18,705 bases of DNA from an uncultured Erysipelotrichaceae bacterium (GTDB lineage Bacteria > Bacillota_I > Bacilli_A > RF39 > UBA660). Location of the stretch: the NCBI GenBank assembly GCA_951801995.1, contig CATOOY010000024.1, forward strand, positions 1 to 18,705, written 5' to 3'. A program made the position numbers and the translations under genes. The number at the start of each line of letters is the position of its first letter. Position 1 is the first letter of the stretch. Under the pieces are notes generated by a model. The model did not search any database and was not told where the DNA came from. It was given only the letters and a program-made list of their open reading frames with translations. Of the stretch, positions 1 to 6,761 are shown piece by piece.

Positions 1-253
1 TTGGTAGTCCTGAATGTGATTTTTTCATTCTAATATCTGCTGTTTGTATTGCACCCCAAAAAGTATCTTCAGCAAACATTAACTGACCATAAAATTCAGA
101 TAATTCTCTACTATCGCCTCTATACCATATTTTATTTTTTATGCAATTGGCCTGAAAATCCATATTTTCATTTATTATAAATGTTTGACCTTGTGCTGGT
201 CTAATATCTAACCACGATTTAATCATATTCTTCACTCTTTCTCCAAGTTTCAT
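1..253 (-). CDS. phage portal protein, N-terminal part (runs off the window)
   Basis: The first 84 codons read MKLGERVKNMIKSWLDI at the start and include NKIWYRGDSRELSEFYGQL, a stretch I recognise from SPP1/A118-type portal proteins of Bacillota phages. The portal forms the dodecameric ring at the capsid vertex through which the terminase pumps DNA. Its ATG overlaps the TAA stop of the large terminase by one base (TAATG), so the two are translationally coupled, and the terS-terL-portal order is the standard one. The rest of the gene lies beyond position 1. The family call rests on a short N-terminus plus the gene order; the context makes it fairly safe. Confidence 0.8.
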   Translation of the reverse strand, partial: MKLGERVKNMIKSWLDIRPAQGQTFIINENMDFQANCIKNKIWYRGDSRELSEFYGQLMFAEDTFWGAIQTADIRMKKSHSGLP

Positions 254-1680
254 TATTTTTTCACTCCTATTTTACTTACATATGGAATCCAACTATACTG
301 ACAACTATTAACCATATGGTCGTTTCCATCTTCAGGTTCATTGTCTTTGTCCTCTTTCCAACTATACACATCTAGTTCATCACAATAATTTGTGCAAGTA
401 TCAACTATAAAGTAGCAATCATCTTTGAACCATCCTAATTGTGTATTTATTCTGTCTATTATTAGCATTTTAGCTTTCCAAGCAGAATTAAACACATATA
501 CACATCCTGTTTGTCTTTTATATTTTGCAAATTCTTTTATTGTTGCTTGATCAGCTGAATCAATAAATACATTTTTTGCTAGTCCCCACTCTTTTCTATT
601 TCTTTCCAGGAAATCAACAAAATTCTTTACTGTATCACTTGGTGCAAGTGGCTGATCTAAATTTGCATTGTTGTAAACTCTTTCATCTAGCAGGATGTAT
701 TTACCTTTATTTGTTATTCCTGCAAATGACATCGCTATTGTGTCAGGGCTTAAAGAACTGTATGCTGTATCTAATGCTGCAGTAAATATTATAAAATGCT
801 CATCTGTTTGTCTTGTTGTTATTGGCTTTGTTGTTAATTGTATCTTTTCACTTCCTGATGTTTTTAAATATTGTTTTGCCTCTTCTTTAGTAATACAATG
901 TTTTCTTCTATCAAAATTAAGAAAAACAAGTCCTGTGGACTTGCCTCGTAATCCTTTTATTTTATTTTTCCATAACTTCGTACCTACTGGAACGGAATTT
1001 ATAATACTTTGTTTCTTCTCTGGTGTTAAGCTTTTATTGTGATCAAAAGAAAAATACCACCAAGTCCAATCATCCATTTGTTCTTCATTTAGCATATTTA
1101 ATAGTTCTAGTGGAGCATCATTTTTATATTTATCTATTGGCCTTGATTTATTAACATATTGTTTATAGCAATCTTTATTTGGATCGTCAGGGTTCATTGT
1201 GCATACTCTATAATCACAACGCATAAAGATTTCTCTTACAAAGTCCATATCTGCTATATTAAACTCATCTATAAGAATACATCCATATTGGCCACCAAGT
1301 ACCTTTTTCCATCTAGTTTTGTTATCATATCCTATAACATATATTATTTTATCTTCATTATTTATATTATTTTGATTATGTAGAATAATATGTGGTAATG
1401 AGTGTATTCCTTTACCATTTGGATTATATTCTACAAAATTACCAAACATTTCAAGAAGTCCTTTATCCTTGTTTATAATGTTCTTTTCAATTGTTCCAAG
1501 GTCAAGTCCTGCAATTATATGTAATTTTTTGGTGCTTTGAGCAACTTTAAACATAAATTTAGGAACAGCAACTGTTGTTTTACCAGCAAATGTTGTTCCT
1601 TCTAAAAACTCTGTACTACACTCGTGTTTTAAAAAATCAATATATTTTTCAGATAGTGGAAATTCCTCATTTTGTTCCAT
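253..1680 (-). CDS. terL: phage terminase large subunit (packaging ATPase/nuclease)
   Basis: This is the motor that packages DNA into the prohead and cuts the concatemer. In the 475-residue protein a Walker A-like GTTFAGKTT sits at about residues 28-36 and a Walker B CILIDE at about 134-139. The C-terminal RNase H-like nuclease shows acidic positions in ALDTAYSSLSPD (about 304), VFIDSADQ (about 374) and a late DHMVNSCQY. The reading frame opens at a GTG (1692), but the ATG at 1680 with GGTGGTGG just upstream is the more natural start. It overlaps the end of terS by 14 bases. Length and motif order are normal for the family. Confidence 0.93.
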   Translation of the reverse strand: MEQNEEFPLSEKYIDFLKHECSTEFLEGTTFAGKTTVAVPKFMFKVAQSTKKLHIIAGLDLGTIEKNIINKDKGLLEMFGNFVEYNPNGKGIHSLPHIILHNQNNINNEDKIIYVIGYDNKTRWKKVLGGQYGCILIDEFNIADMDFVREIFMRCDYRVCTMNPDDPNKDCYKQYVNKSRPIDKYKNDAPLELLNMLNEEQMDDWTWWYFSFDHNKSLTPEKKQSIINSVPVGTKLWKNKIKGLRGKSTGLVFLNFDRRKHCITKEEAKQYLKTSGSEKIQLTTKPITTRQTDEHFIIFTAALDTAYSSLSPDTIAMSFAGITNKGKYILLDERVYNNANLDQPLAPSDTVKNFVDFLERNRKEWGLAKNVFIDSADQATIKEFAKYKRQTGCVYVFNSAWKAKMLIIDRINTQLGWFKDDCYFIVDTCTNYCDELDVYSWKEDKDNEPEDGNDHMVNSCQYSWIPYVSKIGVKK

Positions 1681-2326
1681 TATTACCACCACCCAATTGT
1701 CTGTTTATACTTTCTAACAAAGGATTACTTCCTAATAAATTTACATTTAATGTTTTATTATCTTCGTTAGTATTGAGTTTTGCCAGACTTTCTAATACTT
1801 TTCTTTTTGCTTCTTGAACTCTTGTAAGTCCATCTTCTATTCTTTGTATCATATTTAAAGTTGGTTCTGCATCTGTTACTGTTTCCACTTCTGATTTGCT
1901 CTTTTTATTCCTAATGAAGTTTATTGTCATATCTTTACCACGCTGTTTTAATTCTTGTATTCTTTTTAACATCCTTTGTTCTCGAATAGTAAGTATTTTA
2001 TATTCTTCTATAAGTAATTGTTCTCTATCGTCTGTTTTTATTTTTTCATACAATTCTAATTCTTCAGGTTCTAATACATCTTTGTATATATTTTCATATT
2101 CTCCAGTAACAACGGAGTTTTTATTTCCTTCAGGTGCGTGGCCACCTTTATTGCCTATTGAATTTGTATTTTCTTTTTTTATTTCGCTTCTACTTCTAGT
2201 CAATTTATTTGTACGAATAATACTTCTTAATTCAGGTAGAGTGATATTATATTTATTTATAATATCGTTGTATTTCATTCCTTGTAAATAATCGTTTTTT
2301 ATATTTTCTATATTGGCCTCATTCAA
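1667..2326 (-). CDS. terS: phage terminase small subunit
   Basis: A DNA-recognition subunit that selects viral DNA and hands it to TerL. The N-terminal 40 residues look like a helix-turn-helix (IKNDYLQGMKYNDIINKYN). They are followed by GGHAPEGNKNSVVTGEYE, the Gly/Asn-rich signature typical of small terminases in Bacillota phages, and then by charged coiled-coil helices. Only a TTG start fits: an in-frame stop lies just upstream and GGAGGTGG precedes it. It lies directly upstream of terL and overlaps it. Family confident; exact start slightly less so. Confidence 0.88.
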   Translation of the reverse strand: MNEANIENIKNDYLQGMKYNDIINKYNITLPELRSIIRTNKLTRSRSEIKKENTNSIGNKGGHAPEGNKNSVVTGEYENIYKDVLEPEELELYEKIKTDDREQLLIEEYKILTIREQRMLKRIQELKQRGKDMTINFIRNKKSKSEVETVTDAEPTLNMIQRIEDGLTRVQEAKRKVLESLAKLNTNEDNKTLNVNLLGSNPLLESINRQLGGGNNGTK

Positions 2327-2345
2327 TACATATCACCCACCTCCG

Positions 2346-3536
2346 TTATTTCTCTAATATTGCTTTTTGTCCTGTTAGGTTTTCCCACCTTCTTATTATT
2401 ACATCGCAATATTTAGGATCTAATTCCATCGTATAGCAGGTTCTTTGTACTTGTTCTGCAGCTATTAATGTTGATCCACTTCCTCCAAATAAATCAAGTA
2501 TTAAATCATTTTCCTTACTAGAGTTCTTGATTAAATATACTAACAAATCTATTGGCTTCATTGTTGGATGTTCTGCATTTCTACTTGGTTTGTCAAATTC
2601 TAATACTGTACTTTGTTTTCTATTATCTACAAAGTAATGTCCTGCACCTTCTTTCCATCCATATAAAATTGGTTCGTGTCTCCATTGATAATCTTGTCTA
2701 CCCATTACAAAAGTATTCTTAACCCATACTAGACATTGTGCTAATTTAAAGCCTACTGCTTTAAATGCATTTCTAAAGTTTAGTCCTTCTGTATCTGCGT
2801 GAAATACATATATAGATCCACCGTGTTTTACACTTTCAAACATATTTCTAAAAGCATCAATTAAAAAGTTATAAAATTCAGTTTCATTCATATTATCGTT
2901 TTCAATTTTTAAAGCTGCAGATGTTTTTCCTTCATAATCAACATTGTATGGAGGATCTGTAAGAATCATATCTGCATCTTGTTTATTCATAAGATGCATA
3001 ACATCTTCTTTTTGCGTACTATTTCCACACATTAGTCTGTGTCGACCTAATATCCAAACATCTCCTGGTTTGCTTACTGGTTCTTCTATTTCATCTAATG
3101 CTTGATCTAAATCAAAGTCATCTTCTTTTGAACCTGTTATGTCCTTCAGCATATTATCTACTTCATCAAAACTAAAACCTGTCATATCCATATCAATATC
3201 TGCATCCTTTAGTTCTGCAAGTAATTCTTCTAATTTAGCATTATCCCACTCACCTGTTATTTTGTTTAATGCTATATTTAAGGCCTTTTCCTTGTCTTTG
3301 TCCAGGTCAACAATATTACATTCTATATCTGTATAACCTAATTCTTTTAATACTTTTAGTCTTTGGTGTCCACCAATAACAGTCATATCACTATTTACTA
3401 TAACAGGTGCTACATATCCAAATTCAATTAGACTTTTCTTTATTTTTTGATATTCTTCATCTTCTGGTTTTAGGTCTTTTCTTGGATTGTACTCTGCTGG
3501 TTTTAGTTTTTCTATGCTTATTTTTTGAATATTCAT
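2346..3536 (-). CDS. ParB-like domain fused to DNA adenine/cytosine-N4 methyltransferase
   Basis: A two-part protein of 396 residues. Residues 1 to about 95 form a ParB/sulfiredoxin-like domain (YNPRKDLKP, then VIGGHQRLKVLKELG). From about 160 on it is an N6/N4 amino-methyltransferase: catalytic DPPYNVDY at about 194, HPTMKP at about 323 and the SAM-binding FGGSGST at about 350. Catalytic motif before SAM motif is the beta-class order. It probably methylates phage or host DNA, for protection against restriction or for regulation. Such ParB-MTase fusions are common beside phage terminases. The ATG at 3536 is chosen over an earlier one at 3566 because AAGGAG lies 7 bases upstream. A phage SAM synthetase homologue lies 1 kb away in the preceding operon. 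Target sequence unknown. Confidence 0.9.
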   Translation of the reverse strand: MNIQKISIEKLKPAEYNPRKDLKPEDEEYQKIKKSLIEFGYVAPVIVNSDMTVIGGHQRLKVLKELGYTDIECNIVDLDKDKEKALNIALNKITGEWDNAKLEELLAELKDADIDMDMTGFSFDEVDNMLKDITGSKEDDFDLDQALDEIEEPVSKPGDVWILGRHRLMCGNSTQKEDVMHLMNKQDADMILTDPPYNVDYEGKTSAALKIENDNMNETEFYNFLIDAFRNMFESVKHGGSIYVFHADTEGLNFRNAFKAVGFKLAQCLVWVKNTFVMGRQDYQWRHEPILYGWKEGAGHYFVDNRKQSTVLEFDKPSRNAEHPTMKPIDLLVYLIKNSSKENDLILDLFGGSGSTLIAAEQVQRTCYTMELDPKYCDVIIRRWENLTGQKAILEK

Positions 3537-3612
3537 TTCTATACTCCTTAAAACAACTTGATTCATATCTGCAATTTTTACAGCTTCTTATCATACATCT
3601 ACTTAAATTCAT
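3457..3612 (-). CDS. small Cys-rich basic protein, hypothetical
   Basis: A 51-codon frame between the tRNA-like gene and the methyltransferase, overlapping the methyltransferase start by 80 bases. It begins MNLSRCMIRSCKNCRYESSC, with cysteines spaced C-x4-C-x2-C-x5-C, followed by a Lys/Arg-rich tail. This suggests a small zinc-binding, possibly nucleic-acid-binding peptide. AAAGGA lies 9 bases upstream of the ATG; another ATG two codons earlier is too close to that site. The long overlap with a solid gene argues for caution: the tail could be a by-product of the other frame. The Cys-rich part lies mostly outside the methyltransferase, which supports it being real. Function not assigned. Confidence 0.4.
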   Translation of the reverse strand: MNLSRCMIRSCKNCRYESSCFKEYRNEYSKNKHRKTKTSRVQSKKRPKTRR

Positions 3613-3633
3613 AGGCATATTTCCTTTATCTTT

Positions 3634-3711
3634 TGGTTGCAGAAGCAGGACTTGAACCTACATATTACAACTCTCGTGCGTTGGCTGCTTTACCGATTAA
3701 GCTATTCTGCA
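3634..3711 (-). tRNA. tRNA or tRNA-like gene with abnormal anticodon arm, CCA encoded
   Basis: On the minus strand the 7-bp acceptor stem is TGCAGAA/TTCTGCA, followed by A and an encoded CCA. TA links it to a perfect D-stem (GCTT/AAGC) with loop AATCGGTA. The T-arm is GTAGG/CCTGC (one G-U pair) with the canonical loop TTCAAGT. The part between is wrong for a normal tRNA. The only stem is CAAC/GTTG, enclosing an 8-base loop GCACGAGA with no U at position 33. Two bases, not one, separate it from the D-stem. Isotype therefore cannot be assigned. It may be a frameshift-decoding tRNA, a degenerate tRNA, or a tRNA mimic that directs RNA processing. It lies just after a terminator in the late leader. 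Confidence 0.7.
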
Positions 3712-3715
3712 ATAT

Positions 3716-3748
3716 AAAAAGGTCTCCGACATCTCTATCGGTGACCTT
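3716..3748 (-). terminator. intrinsic terminator between late promoter and tRNA-like gene
   Basis: On the minus strand AAGGTCACCGA pairs with TCGGAGACCTT (11 positions, one A-A mismatch) around an 8-base loop, followed at once by TTTTT. This is a strong rho-independent terminator. It ends read-through from the early operon, and also lies about 50 nt downstream of the putative late promoter and 5 nt before the tRNA-like gene. Confidence 0.8.
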
Positions 3749-3796
3749 CAATCTATTTTACAAAGGAGAAACAAAAAGGTATTTACAATTTTCTCG

Positions 3797-3838
3797 ATTA
3801 TAATTATAACATAGTATATTTTGAAAAAATATAGACAA
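3797..3838 (-). promoter_or_regulatory. putative late promoter (extended -10)
   Basis: On the minus strand TGTTATAAT gives an extended -10 with a perfect TATAAT at 3803-3808, repeated as a second TATAAT at 3797-3802. No good -35 lies at 16-18 bp; the nearest TTGTCT (3833-3838) is 24 bp away. A promoter of this kind often needs an activator. It sits just after the ArpU-like late regulator gene and ahead of the methyltransferase-terminase operon, which is where a late promoter is expected. The first bases of the leader (GAGAAA ... TTTCTC) could also pair. Confidence 0.6.
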
Positions 3839-3862
3839 AATATATAAATTTTATATACAAAA

Positions 3863-4288
3863 TTAAGACACTTTGTTTTTATTATACTCTTTTTGCATTA
3901 TTCCTATGGATCTATCAATTGTTTTTTGTATTGCTCCATACCCTCTATCTTTTTTTACTGCTATTTCCTCTATGCTTAACATTTGATAATATCTCATATC
4001 GATTATGTCCTGGTTATACTTTTTTAATGTTTTCACTAAATCTTCAACTATTTTTATTTTTGTTTTTGTTCTGTCTATGTATCTTTGCTTTTGCTCTATT
4101 TTCTCTTGTTTCTCTGCAACAAAGGCTTCTATATTAGAAGTTACAAATCCTTTTGGCTTTGGCATACCATCTAAATTTGAACTTTTACAATCTAATATTT
4201 CATTTTCTAATTCCTGTATTTCTCCTTCAGTTATTGTAATGCTTGCTTTAAGTGAATTATAATTTTCAAGTACCTCTTGAACTCTCAT
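3863..4288 (-). CDS. ArpU/sigma-70 region 4-like late transcription regulator
   Basis: A 141-residue protein. The first half is charged and coiled-coil-like (EGEIQELENEILDC; EKQEKIEQKQRYIDRTK). The C-terminal 50 residues resemble sigma factor region 4 (YNQDIIDMRYYQMLSIEEIA, then YGAIQKTIDRSIGIM), as in the ArpU/RinA-type proteins that activate late genes in phages of Bacillota. It is the last gene of the early operon and lies directly before the putative late promoter, as expected for a late activator. The ATG at 4288 is preferred over a GTG at 4297 because AGGAGGT stands 8 bases before it. Its last codons and stop read AAAGTGTCTTAA, identical to the operator repeat of the lysogeny region. 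Confidence 0.75.
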   Translation of the reverse strand: MRVQEVLENYNSLKASITITEGEIQELENEILDCKSSNLDGMPKPKGFVTSNIEAFVAEKQEKIEQKQRYIDRTKTKIKIVEDLVKTLKKYNQDIIDMRYYQMLSIEEIAVKKDRGYGAIQKTIDRSIGIMQKEYNKNKVS

Positions 4289-4300
4289 CCTTTGCACCTC

Positions 4301-4465
4301 CTAAATTTTAAATATAATAAATGTTAATATTATACTAACAACTATTTCTATTAAATTTATAACTTTATCTTTAGCATTTGTATATTTGTTATTAATTCCA
4401 TCCACCATTTTGGCCAAAGCATAAAGTCCTGTAAAAAACATAAATATTGCTTTAATTATAGCCAT
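4301..4465 (-). CDS. small two-helix membrane protein, hypothetical
   Basis: A 54-residue frame with a strong GGAGGTG ten bases before its ATG, filling the space between the SAM synthetase-like gene and the ArpU-like gene. It has two hydrophobic stretches, AIFMFFTGLYALA near the start and IVVSIILTFIIF at the end, joined by a polar loop (DGINNKYTNAKDK). A holin-like or other small membrane role is conceivable, but the position at the end of the early operon, away from lysis genes, gives no support for a holin. Function unknown. Confidence 0.7.
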   Translation of the reverse strand: MAIIKAIFMFFTGLYALAKMVDGINNKYTNAKDKVINLIEIVVSIILTFIIFKI

Positions 4466-4514
4466 TTTTTATTACACCTCCTATTCCTGGTTATTGAGTT
4501 TGTTTTTTTATTTT

Positions 4515-5306
4515 TTAAAATAAGCCCCATTCTGCTAATTTTTCAAATCCACCTAAATTATTTATATAATCTTTTGCTATTTTTACTATTTCTTCATAAG
4601 GCTTTCCATCTATTTCTTCATCACCTATTGCACAAAATAATTCTATTGGCTTTTGTAATTCTTGTGCTTTTATATGTGCATATATATTTACTGATACATC
4701 TGCTTTTGATAAGTCTTTTCCGTGTAATCCTCCACCTGTTACTGCATTTCCCATATCAGATCCTAATTTTCTATTAGTTGCTCCTGTATCTACATTTATC
4801 CCACCAGTCCATTCTCCTAATGGATTTATTGTTGCTGTTGGATATAATTCTTTTAGTTCTTCAGTTTTTGCATTACTTTGACAAATTATACATTTATTTG
4901 TTTTTTGGTCTAATATATATTTACCATCACTATTGTATTTATCATATATTTGATGTGCTAAATAACTTATTTGTCTATCTTCTTCAGTCAATGGTACACC
5001 TTTAAATATTCCATTATCTCCACACCTTATTTTTTCATTTTGGTTATTTGCTAAATACTCATCTTGTTTGTTTGGTAGTATATGAACATCTATATTTTTA
5101 CCTGCTATTCTATGTACAGCATTTTCAACCTCTTCAAAAGATACTTTTACATTTGTTTCTGTTATAATCATACAATGTCCGTGTCCTATTAAGACTTCTA
5201 CTGCAATTTTAGGATTTTCTTCTTTTGTATATGCTAAATCTACTATTGCACCTGCAATTCTATCTGCTACTTTATCAGGATGTTTTGGATTAACTTTTTC
5301 TATCAT
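4515..5306 (-). CDS. miniature S-adenosylmethionine synthetase (MetK-like)
   Basis: It most likely makes S-adenosylmethionine from methionine and ATP. Motifs align with cellular MetK: HPDKVADR (His9, Asp11) for HPDKIADQ; CGDNGIFKG (Asp97) for the GAGDQG loop; NRKLGSD (Arg179, Lys180) for GRKIIVD; GGGLHGKDLSKADVS (Lys197, Lys201, Asp203) for GGGAFSGKDPSKVDRS. Thus the ATP/phosphate-binding residues are kept. At 263 residues it is far shorter than the usual 380-400; the loss is mainly in the central part, between the Asp97 loop and the RK motif. It follows AGGAGG and starts 2 bases after the stop of the membrane ParB-like gene. Activity is inferred, not shown; a SAM-binding or inactive homologue is the alternative. 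Confidence 0.87.
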   Translation of the reverse strand: MIEKVNPKHPDKVADRIAGAIVDLAYTKEENPKIAVEVLIGHGHCMIITETNVKVSFEEVENAVHRIAGKNIDVHILPNKQDEYLANNQNEKIRCGDNGIFKGVPLTEEDRQISYLAHQIYDKYNSDGKYILDQKTNKCIICQSNAKTEELKELYPTATINPLGEWTGGINVDTGATNRKLGSDMGNAVTGGGLHGKDLSKADVSVNIYAHIKAQELQKPIELFCAIGDEEIDGKPYEEIVKIAKDYINNLGGFEKLAEWGLF

Positions 5307-5308
5307 TT

Positions 5309-5812
5309 TTATTTTCCTCCTATCTTTACTTTTGCTTGTACTGTTTTTAAATTATATTTTTTAGCAATCAAATATGAAGTATATCCATCAACTAAAGTAT
5401 TACTTGGATCAATTATAATAGGTGCTTCAAAATACTTATGTTTATTGTAAAATTCTATTCTTTTATCTAATTTTTCTTTTCTTGGTTTTGTAAACTTTTT
5501 AGGTATTTTTATTAAGTTTATATCTATTACAACATTTGGTGTTGATAAATCTTTTAATAAGTTTATTATCATTTTATCTTGTATTTTTGTATGTTCTTCG
5601 TGCAATTCTATTAATGCATCTTTACTTTTCAGCAATTTACCATCACAATATTCCATTATTGCAACATTTACCCATAATAAAGCAACTAATATCCAAGTAA
5701 AGTCTTTATCTATAATTGCTACAATCGTACTAAATATAGCCATAATACTATGGAATAATATTCTTACTTTTGTTTTAGTTTCTAACTTTGTCATTTCTTT
5801 CCAAGTTTTCAT
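5309..5812 (-). CDS. membrane protein with C-terminal ParB-like domain
   Basis: A 167-residue protein. Two hydrophobic segments lie at about residues 18-34 (LFHSIMAIFSTIVAII) and 39-54 (TWILVALLWVNVAIM). A cytoplasmic charged linker follows. The C-terminal 70 residues have the ParB/sulfiredoxin-like pattern: INLIKIPKKF, PIIIDPSNTLVDGYTSYLIA, then YNLKTVQAKV. The domain is known from partition proteins, nucleases and NTP-binding regulators; its joining to a membrane anchor is unusual. AAAGGAGG precedes the ATG, and the stop lies 2 bases from the MetK-like gene, so the two are probably co-expressed. Activity not predictable from sequence. Confidence 0.7.
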   Translation of the reverse strand: MKTWKEMTKLETKTKVRILFHSIMAIFSTIVAIIDKDFTWILVALLWVNVAIMEYCDGKLLKSKDALIELHEEHTKIQDKMIINLLKDLSTPNVVIDINLIKIPKKFTKPRKEKLDKRIEFYNKHKYFEAPIIIDPSNTLVDGYTSYLIAKKYNLKTVQAKVKIGGK

Positions 5813-5838
5813 TTTATTCTTCCTCCTTTATTTTTAAT

Positions 5839-6342
5839 TTATTTATCTTGCATCTTTTGAATTTGATAGCAAGCCTCTTTTACTTCTGCAAAAATTTCTT
5901 TTGTTGTCCATTTCTTACCATTAGTCCTAAATTGTTTTGGCATCATTTCTTCATATCCAGCATAATCTCCATAATGAGCATAGTCCCATCCTATAAACCA
6001 TCCTTCTACTTTTTGTTTTTCACTTATGCATAAATAATTATTTGAATATGTAAGTCCTCCGTGTACATCAAGATCTATTTCTTTATAAATATCATCATAG
6101 TCTTTATTGTACAGTTTATGTCCTTTTGGTGTCTTTATATAAGCTACAGGATGTGTTCCTAAATTTAAAATATAATATAATAATCCCAAACAATAACCTG
6201 TATCTAATACTTCTATTTTTCTCTCGGTTGAATAAATCATTTCTTTCATTTTCTTTTTTTCTCCTTTTTCATCATAATAACATCCTGTGCAGCCCATTTT
6301 TTCTACTCTGCAATATTTCCATTCTTTATCACCACATTTCAC
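5839..6342 (-). CDS. conserved phage protein of unknown function (HGGLTYS...WDYAHYGDY type)
   Basis: A soluble 167-residue protein. The first 20 residues hold four cysteines (VKCGD, KYCR, GCTGCYY), which suggests metal binding. The centre contains YIKTPKGHKLYNKDYDDI, DVHGGLTYS and GWFIGWDYAHYGDYAG, a set I recall from hypothetical proteins widespread in phages of Bacillota; no function is known to me. The frame extends further upstream, but the GTG at 6342 has AGGAGGT eight bases before it and overlaps the stop of the RecU-like gene (GTGA), so that is the chosen start. Confidence 0.75.
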   Translation of the reverse strand: MKCGDKEWKYCRVEKMGCTGCYYDEKGEKKKMKEMIYSTERKIEVLDTGYCLGLLYYILNLGTHPVAYIKTPKGHKLYNKDYDDIYKEIDLDVHGGLTYSNNYLCISEKQKVEGWFIGWDYAHYGDYAGYEEMMPKQFRTNGKKWTTKEIFAEVKEACYQIQKMQDK

Positions 6343-6761
6343 TTTTGTGTACCTCCTAATATTTTTATTAAATCCCAACTTGGATTACCTTCTGCAGATA
6401 TTGTTTTACTTCCGTGTTTTAATGTTGTTATTACCGTATCTACATCTATCATTCTTACATCGTTTCCTTCAAAACATATAAGGAAATATGCTTTAAAACC
6501 TGCATTTTTACATTTTTTCATTTCATCACATTGTTTAATATCTTTATCGACCATATGCCATTTTCTTGTCTTACATTCTTTTGCATCAAATACGGCTTTA
6601 TAGTTTGGAAGAAATATCTCATAATCAAAAGGCTCTCCTTTTATGTATGTTCCATCTTGTAATCTTTCTGCATAATTTTTATGGGCGTGTCCACCTATTG
6701 CTTCTACATAATCACATATTTTTTGAATTTGATTTTCAAATTGATATCCTCTTCTTGGCAT
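6339..6761 (-). CDS. RecU-like Holliday junction resolvase / PD-(D/E)XK nuclease
   Basis: A 140-residue protein with the nuclease core of the RecU family: GEPFDYEIF (Asp46), then AVFDAKECK (Asp59, Lys61, Glu62), then a helix and YFLICFEGNDVRMID. Cellular RecU resolves four-way junctions; phage versions work in recombination and in clearing branched DNA before packaging. It is shorter than cellular RecU (about 200 residues), as phage forms often are. It is coupled to the small gene upstream (its ATG directly follows that stop) and to the next gene by a 4-base overlap. A general Mg-dependent nuclease is the alternative. Confidence 0.78.
   Translation of the reverse strand: MPRRGYQFENQIQKICDYVEAIGGHAHKNYAERLQDGTYIKGEPFDYEIFLPNYKAVFDAKECKTRKWHMVDKDIKQCDEMKKCKNAGFKAYFLICFEGNDVRMIDVDTVITTLKHGSKTISAEGNPSWDLIKILGGTQK

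Noticed and set aside
3763..3790. AAAGGAG on the plus strand as a ribosome binding site for a rightward gene
   Set aside because: No start codon or open frame follows; on the minus strand the bases belong to the late leader.
4301..4465. Holin call for the 54-residue two-helix protein
   Set aside because: Size and topology allow it, but it is at the end of the early operon with no lysis gene nearby.
4515..5306. MetK-like gene as a broken host metK
   Set aside because: The frame is intact, has its own AGGAGG, sits in tight register with phage genes and has all active-site motifs in order; a decayed fragment would not keep these.
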